Source: Pseudomonas hefeiensis (GTDB taxonomy: Bacteria; Pseudomonadota; Gammaproteobacteria; Pseudomonadales; Pseudomonadaceae). Taken from it: 64,000 bases of DNA. The notes under the pieces are model-generated. The model was not told where the DNA came from, did no database searches, and saw only the letters and a program-made list of their open reading frames with translations. The stretch covers positions 3,038,001 through 3,102,000 of the forward strand of contig NZ_CP117449.1 of NCBI RefSeq assembly GCF_030687835.1, read 5' to 3'. Position 1 is the first letter of the stretch, and each line of letters starts with the position of its first letter. The translations under genes were made by a program, and so were the position numbers. Below, one piece after another: positions 60,648 through 64,000 of this stretch.

Positions 60648-61775
60648 TCAAGAAACTGCGGGGTGGCGGTCATCAGGGTAAATCGCCAGATATCGCTCGA
60701 TTCCACCCTCAAGGCTATAGAGTTCTGCTTCCTGGCTGAAGCTGCGAACTGCCAGCAGGGCCGCCTTGCTCCTGACGCCGGATTTGCAATAGAAAACGAT
60801 ACGGCGGTTGGTATCGAGTTCTTCCTGGCGTTTGATGATGTCTTTGAGCGGAATCAGACTGCCGCCCAGCGAACCTTGCTGATGCTCGTCGATATCGCGC
60901 ACATCGACCAATTGAAATGGCGCTTGTTTCGCTATCCAGTCATGCAGTGTCTCCGGTGACAGCCAGTCGCTGTCGCGCCACGCAAGCGTGGTCGTAGCAC
61001 CAAGCGTTTTCGCAGGGGGGCGGTCCCGTGTTTTTTTGTTGATGTTCAACAGGTGGAAAGTGTTGTCCAGGCAGTCGATAGACAACAAATGTCCGCTCAA
61101 GGGGGCCCCGGCACGGAGGATTAGCTTGAGTACTTCATTGGCCTGAAAGCAACCGAGCAAGCCAGGTATGACGCCAAGAACTCCCGCTTCCGAGCAGTTT
61201 CTCGTCAAGTGCGGTGGCGGAGGTGTTTCGAACAGATCCCGGAAGCACGGCCCCCGTTGTTGGGTGTGCCGATTGTAATAATTAAATACCGACACCTGCC
61301 CCTCGAATTGACTGATCGAGGCATAGACCATCGGTTTCTCACACTCGATACAGGCGTCACTGATGAGGTATTTAGCGTCGAAGTTATCAGTAGCGTCGAC
61401 GATGATGTCGTATTCCGCCAGCAGCGAAAGGACGTTGTCCGGGTTCAGCGTGGTGGCTACGGTGTGGACGACAATGTCGGGGTTCAACTGATTGATGCGA
61501 CGTTTGGCTGCCAATACTTTCAGGTCACCTACATCGGCAATCGCATAGAGAATTTGTCGGTGCAGATTGCTCACGTCGACAATGTCGTTATCAACGATGC
61601 CGATCGTCCCGACGCCAGCACCTGCCAGGTACAAGAGTACCGGGCAGCCCAGTCCCCCGGCGCCGACCACCAGCACCTTGCTGTCTCTGAGGCGCTGTTG
61701 CCCCTGAGCGCCGACCTCGCTGAGGATGATTTGGCGGGCGTAACGGGAGGTGTCCGTCTTCAGGTTGCATTGCAT
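60648..61775 (-). CDS. E1-type adenylyltransferase fused to rhodanese (MoeZ-like)
   Basis: A 375-residue ThiF/MoeB-rhodanese fusion. The E1 half has GAGGLG (38-43), the DNDIVDVSNLHRQIL segment and active-site Cys194 in NCSEAGVLGVIPG. The rhodanese half has Cys330 in FYCKSGVRS. It should adenylate the C-terminal Gly of the adjacent carrier, then transfer sulfur to make a thiocarboxylate. The four zinc cysteines typical of MoeB are not there: only Cys177 (CFRD) remains. ATG 61775 follows the carrier stop by 1 nt; GTG 61784 is the alternative. Confidence 0.92.
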   Translation of the reverse strand: MQCNLKTDTSRYARQIILSEVGAQGQQRLRDSKVLVVGAGGLGCPVLLYLAGAGVGTIGIVDNDIVDVSNLHRQILYAIADVGDLKVLAAKRRINQLNPDIVVHTVATTLNPDNVLSLLAEYDIIVDATDNFDAKYLISDACIECEKPMVYASISQFEGQVSVFNYYNRHTQQRGPCFRDLFETPPPPHLTRNCSEAGVLGVIPGLLGCFQANEVLKLILRAGAPLSGHLLSIDCLDNTFHLLNINKKTRDRPPAKTLGATTTLAWRDSDWLSPETLHDWIAKQAPFQLVDVRDIDEHQQGSLGGSLIPLKDIIKRQEELDTNRRIVFYCKSGVRSKAALLAVRSFSQEAELYSLEGGIERYLAIYPDDRHPAVS

Positions 61776-61776
61776 G

Positions 61777-62049
61777 TCAGCCACCTGCCACTGCGTTGAT
61801 CAGAATCAATTGCGCATTACTGTCCATGGGACAACGGCGATCATGCTCACTGGTCACGGGCATGCCGTCGACAAACAACCCCACGAACGGCAACGGGTAC
61901 AGGTCCTCAGAGAAGACCGGGCCAATCAGGTCGGGAAACCGTGCGGTCAGATTGTTCAGTACATCGCTGACGCACAAGCCCTCAGTGACGTATGTTTTAT
62001 GCTGTTCGGTGTAGAACATGAACTGCCGGGGAAAGTGTACGACGGCCAT
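61777..62049 (-). CDS. ThiS/MoaD-like sulfur-carrier protein
   Basis: A 90-residue beta-grasp protein ending LILINAVAGG, so the Gly-Gly is exactly C-terminal and needs no trimming. The central VSDVLNNLTARFPDL and PFVGLFVDGMPV match MoaD/ThiS layout. It lies between the HExxH gene and the E1-rhodanese gene with 1-3 nt spacing. It would carry sulfur as a thiocarboxylate to TfuA/YcaO. Confidence 0.88.
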   Translation of the reverse strand: MAVVHFPRQFMFYTEQHKTYVTEGLCVSDVLNNLTARFPDLIGPVFSEDLYPLPFVGLFVDGMPVTSEHDRRCPMDSNAQLILINAVAGG

Positions 62050-62052
62050 AGG

Positions 62053-62823
62053 TCATCCTTGAGCGGTGTCAGTTGTCAGGTCGCTGGAAAACGCATCCAG
62101 CCTGGAGGTGATCAGTTTTCCGATTTCGGAAAGTTCGGTCGAAGCCTGGAGAGTAGCCAGACTCTTGAGGAAGTACTGATGCAAGTAGTCGAGTCGTTCG
62201 GGACGAGCTCGCACGGAACCGCTGGCCAGCAACCGCCTGTGGTAGTTCATGGCGCTGACCGCAAACAGGCAAGCCAGCAAGACTCCCCTAGGATTCTTGC
62301 CTCCGGTTCCTGACGGCAGTATGTAGTCGTTCGAACTGTCCTTAAGTTGGAAGTCGTAAATTTCAGCCATCAAACTGGACCAGATATGGGACAGTTCATG
62401 CACCAGTAACTCTTCAAGGTCCGTCATGCTGGAAAACGCGGCTTCGCCCAGAAACATTTGTTGCGGCAGCACAGGATTGGTCAGGCTGATTTGTTGGGTA
62501 AGCAACTTATATATATTAACCGGCAGGTCTAATAATTTGGTCCATTCCGGCAGCAAGGCTTTTAGGTTGCTCTTCGCTTCGGCCAACATGATCTGCTCGG
62601 CGTTACCGAGTGCTTGATGGGGTGGAAACGCGGGCGCACCTTCGATGTGCCGATTATACAGGGTGGTGGCAAAGGCTGGTTGTAAATAGGTGGTTAAAGG
62701 TAACTCGCCTCCCTCGATATTTTTACGTGCAATGGCGACGAGCGTTAAAAGTTTTGTGCTATTGAACACGGGGTGCACAAAGGGCAAACCATTTATTTCA
62801 CACAGTATCTCTGATGGTGACAT
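62053..62823 (-). CDS. HExxH-motif peptide-modification protein (putative peptide beta-hydroxylase family)
   Basis: A 256-residue protein with a metal motif HELSH at 142-146, followed by a segment (SSLMAEIYDFQL, then NPRGVLLACLFAVSAM) that fits the RiPP-associated HExxH family. Members of that family are currently annotated as alpha-ketoglutarate-dependent peptide beta-hydroxylases; a protease role is the alternative reading. His195 (NYHRR) could be a further metal ligand. It overlaps tfuA by 26 nt and precedes the carrier gene by 3 nt. The coding DNA is distinctly AT-richer than its surroundings (e.g. around 62511). Confidence 0.75.
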   Translation of the reverse strand: MSPSEILCEINGLPFVHPVFNSTKLLTLVAIARKNIEGGELPLTTYLQPAFATTLYNRHIEGAPAFPPHQALGNAEQIMLAEAKSNLKALLPEWTKLLDLPVNIYKLLTQQISLTNPVLPQQMFLGEAAFSSMTDLEELLVHELSHIWSSLMAEIYDFQLKDSSNDYILPSGTGGKNPRGVLLACLFAVSAMNYHRRLLASGSVRARPERLDYLHQYFLKSLATLQASTELSEIGKLITSRLDAFSSDLTTDTAQG

Positions 62824-63499
62824 TCTGTTTCACCGTCCTCGTCCATGGTTGCAGTTTGAGAAAATCGATCAAGTCCAGGCTCTTTATTCTGTAGGCAGAA
62901 AAGTTGGTCAGGGCGCTGTCTATTTGTTTCGCCGCGACAGGGAGTGCCAGCAAGGCTTCTTTCAAACAATTTAGTGTTCGATGTCCGTACCACATGTTTT
63001 TCAGGTAGTGAAGTATGTGCTGTTCTTGTGCTGGCGTAATGATCTGTTCAGTCGTCCACTGTCCTAAAAACCGCCTGATATGAATAAGTGGTTCGCTGAG
63101 TGAAAGAAAGGGCTCTTGTGCTTGATGTATCAGGGTCACTTCGTCGTCGGACATGTCCGGATCGCTGGCGAATTGTCGATACACTTCACCAAAGCCTGTC
63201 ATTCCCAGCGTATCCATTTCACAGGCGCGAATGGCACCCATGGATGACAATCCCCAAATGCGCCAACCCGCGCCCAAGGCGTCGAGTATCTCGGCATGGC
63301 CGACGGCAGGGTGAGCATGGAACACGCCATCGACAATGGCGAGGTTCGAAGGGGGCGATTGCGCCACCAAGTGTTCGATATCGCCGCGCTTGACGGGCGG
63401 GCGTAACACCAGGCCACCACCGCACAGTAATTGGCTGTCTATTCCTTGCAGGGAGGGGCCCGCAAACAGCGTGCATGCCTCAAGCGCTTTGTCTGACAT
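62798..63499 (-). CDS. TfuA-like protein, thioamide sulfur-delivery partner of YcaO
   Basis: A 233-residue TfuA-domain protein: FAGPSL near residue 12, VDGVFHAHPAVGHAEILDAL (56-75) and GLSSMGAIRACEM (83-95) are the hallmark segments. TfuA partners YcaO in backbone thioamidation, hydrolysing a thiocarboxylated carrier to give sulfide. The gene overlaps ycaO by 20 nt and the HExxH gene by 26 nt. Confidence 0.92.
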   Translation of the reverse strand: MSDKALEACTLFAGPSLQGIDSQLLCGGGLVLRPPVKRGDIEHLVAQSPPSNLAIVDGVFHAHPAVGHAEILDALGAGWRIWGLSSMGAIRACEMDTLGMTGFGEVYRQFASDPDMSDDEVTLIHQAQEPFLSLSEPLIHIRRFLGQWTTEQIITPAQEQHILHYLKNMWYGHRTLNCLKEALLALPVAAKQIDSALTNFSAYRIKSLDLIDFLKLQPWTRTVKQNVTIRDTV

Positions 63500-64000
63500 A
63501 CGTAAGTAACCTCGGACCGACCCTTTTCAAACCGGGCTCAAAGGCTTCAAGCCCCGGAATAATGATTCTGACCACAGCGATGTCGTCCGTCGCTTTACTG
63601 AGCACAACCCTTAGCACGGTACTGAGCCCGATACTTTGCAACCGCTCAATGAGCAACTCCCAGGCCGATTCGATCGTGGGGATCGCGGCTTCCTGGCAGT
63701 CGATGGAGGAGTAATCGATCATCTGGTCCCGGGAAGTGGCCACGGTACGCAAGCGTGAGATGGCCTGAAGTTCGACCGAACGGCCCTTCTTCTCGAAGTA
63801 TTTGACGCGCTGGATGATGTCGTCCCGGCCCCCGTGGATGTGGCTTAAACGGCTTTGGGCCGCCTCACAGATGGCCCGGATCAAGGCGATTTCCTTGATG
63901 GGATGTAACCCGGAACCGGTAGCCACAGAGATGGGCGCCTGGGAAGATTCTTCCATGATAAAAGCCTGAAAGTAGGCCAGGCCAAAACAGTTTTCGGTGT
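63480..64000 (-). CDS. YcaO-domain peptide cyclodehydratase/thioamide synthetase, C-terminal part
   Basis: The frame is open to the window edge, so only about the last 172 residues are seen. The segment SVATGSGLHPIKEIALIRAICEAAQSRLSHIHGGRDD is a classic YcaO region, with the glycine-rich turn and the EAAQSR helix that contact ATP and Mg. The C-terminal end (GPRLLTYVRQSA) is short and lacks the proline-rich tail of azoline-forming YcaOs. With TfuA adjacent, thioamide formation is more likely than oxazoline or thiazoline formation. The start, ATP-site N-half and operon promoter lie to the right. Confidence 0.9.
   Translation of the reverse strand, partial: TENCFGLAYFQAFIMEESSQAPISVATGSGLHPIKEIALIRAICEAAQSRLSHIHGGRDDIIQRVKYFEKKGRSVELQAISRLRTVATSRDQMIDYSSIDCQEAAIPTIESAWELLIERLQSIGLSTVLRVVLSKATDDIAVVRIIIPGLEAFEPGLKRVGPRLLTYVRQSA

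Noticed and set aside
60601..60712. Longer start for the MFS exporter overlapping the E1 gene
   Set aside because: The additional 37 residues contain no helix and ATG 60601 has its own ribosome site.

Overview
The window looks like a chromosomal stretch of a fluorescent Pseudomonas. The evidence is the GC-rich coding style, a 1622-residue NAD-glutamate dehydrogenase, many paired GTGGGAGC...GCTCGCG repeats of the REPIN type, an alginate epimerase of the AlgE/PsmE kind, and a nir-nor-nos denitrification island in Pseudomonas gene order.

Layout. 1-11.5 kb is mostly core or housekeeping: a MoxR ATPase cut by the left edge, a ClC chloride channel, a gene remnant between repeats, gdhB, a periplasmic cupin, a small monooxygenase, and a MocR regulator divergent from an AhpD-like protein. 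11.5-17.2 kb is one very large secreted protein: a mannuronan C5-epimerase with RTX modules, two Ig-like modules and an embedded SGNH acetylesterase. 17.5-58.05 kb is an anaerobic respiration island: a CopD-like membrane protein, a HemN paralogue without its FeS cysteines, hemN, a UvrA2-type ATPase, nosRZDFYL, nirSMCFDLGHJEN (minus strand), nirQOP, norCBD, a zinc-ribbon gene, dnr, nnrS, a second CopD-like protein, the nitrosative-stress repair gene dnrN, norR, a pdxH-like gene, moaB-moeA and ubiUVT for oxygen-independent ubiquinone synthesis. Seven TTGAT-N4-ATCAA (ANR/DNR) boxes, plus one weaker one, sit upstream of the key units. Two perfect GGT-N7-ACC NorR-type sites lie between dnrN and norR.

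58.08-64.0 kb (minus strand) is a compact, overlapping and more AT-rich operon cut by the right edge. In transcription order it encodes a YcaO cyclodehydratase/thioamide synthetase (C-terminal part), TfuA, a HExxH peptide-modification protein, a ThiS/MoaD-like sulfur carrier ending in Gly-Gly, an E1-rhodanese fusion (MoeZ type), an MFS exporter and a spermidine-synthase-fold methyltransferase. I read it as a RiPP pathway that makes a thioamidated, probably hydroxylated and methylated, exported peptide, with its own sulfur relay. No precursor peptide is visible in the window. This is the best candidate for an undescribed system here.

Other points of note are a frameshift in nirM and a REPIN inside the end of nirH, which put REPIN-encoded tails on two proteins of the same operon; short tandem arrays flanking a REPIN at 50.2-50.46 kb; and the cluster-less HemN paralogue translationally coupled to real hemN.
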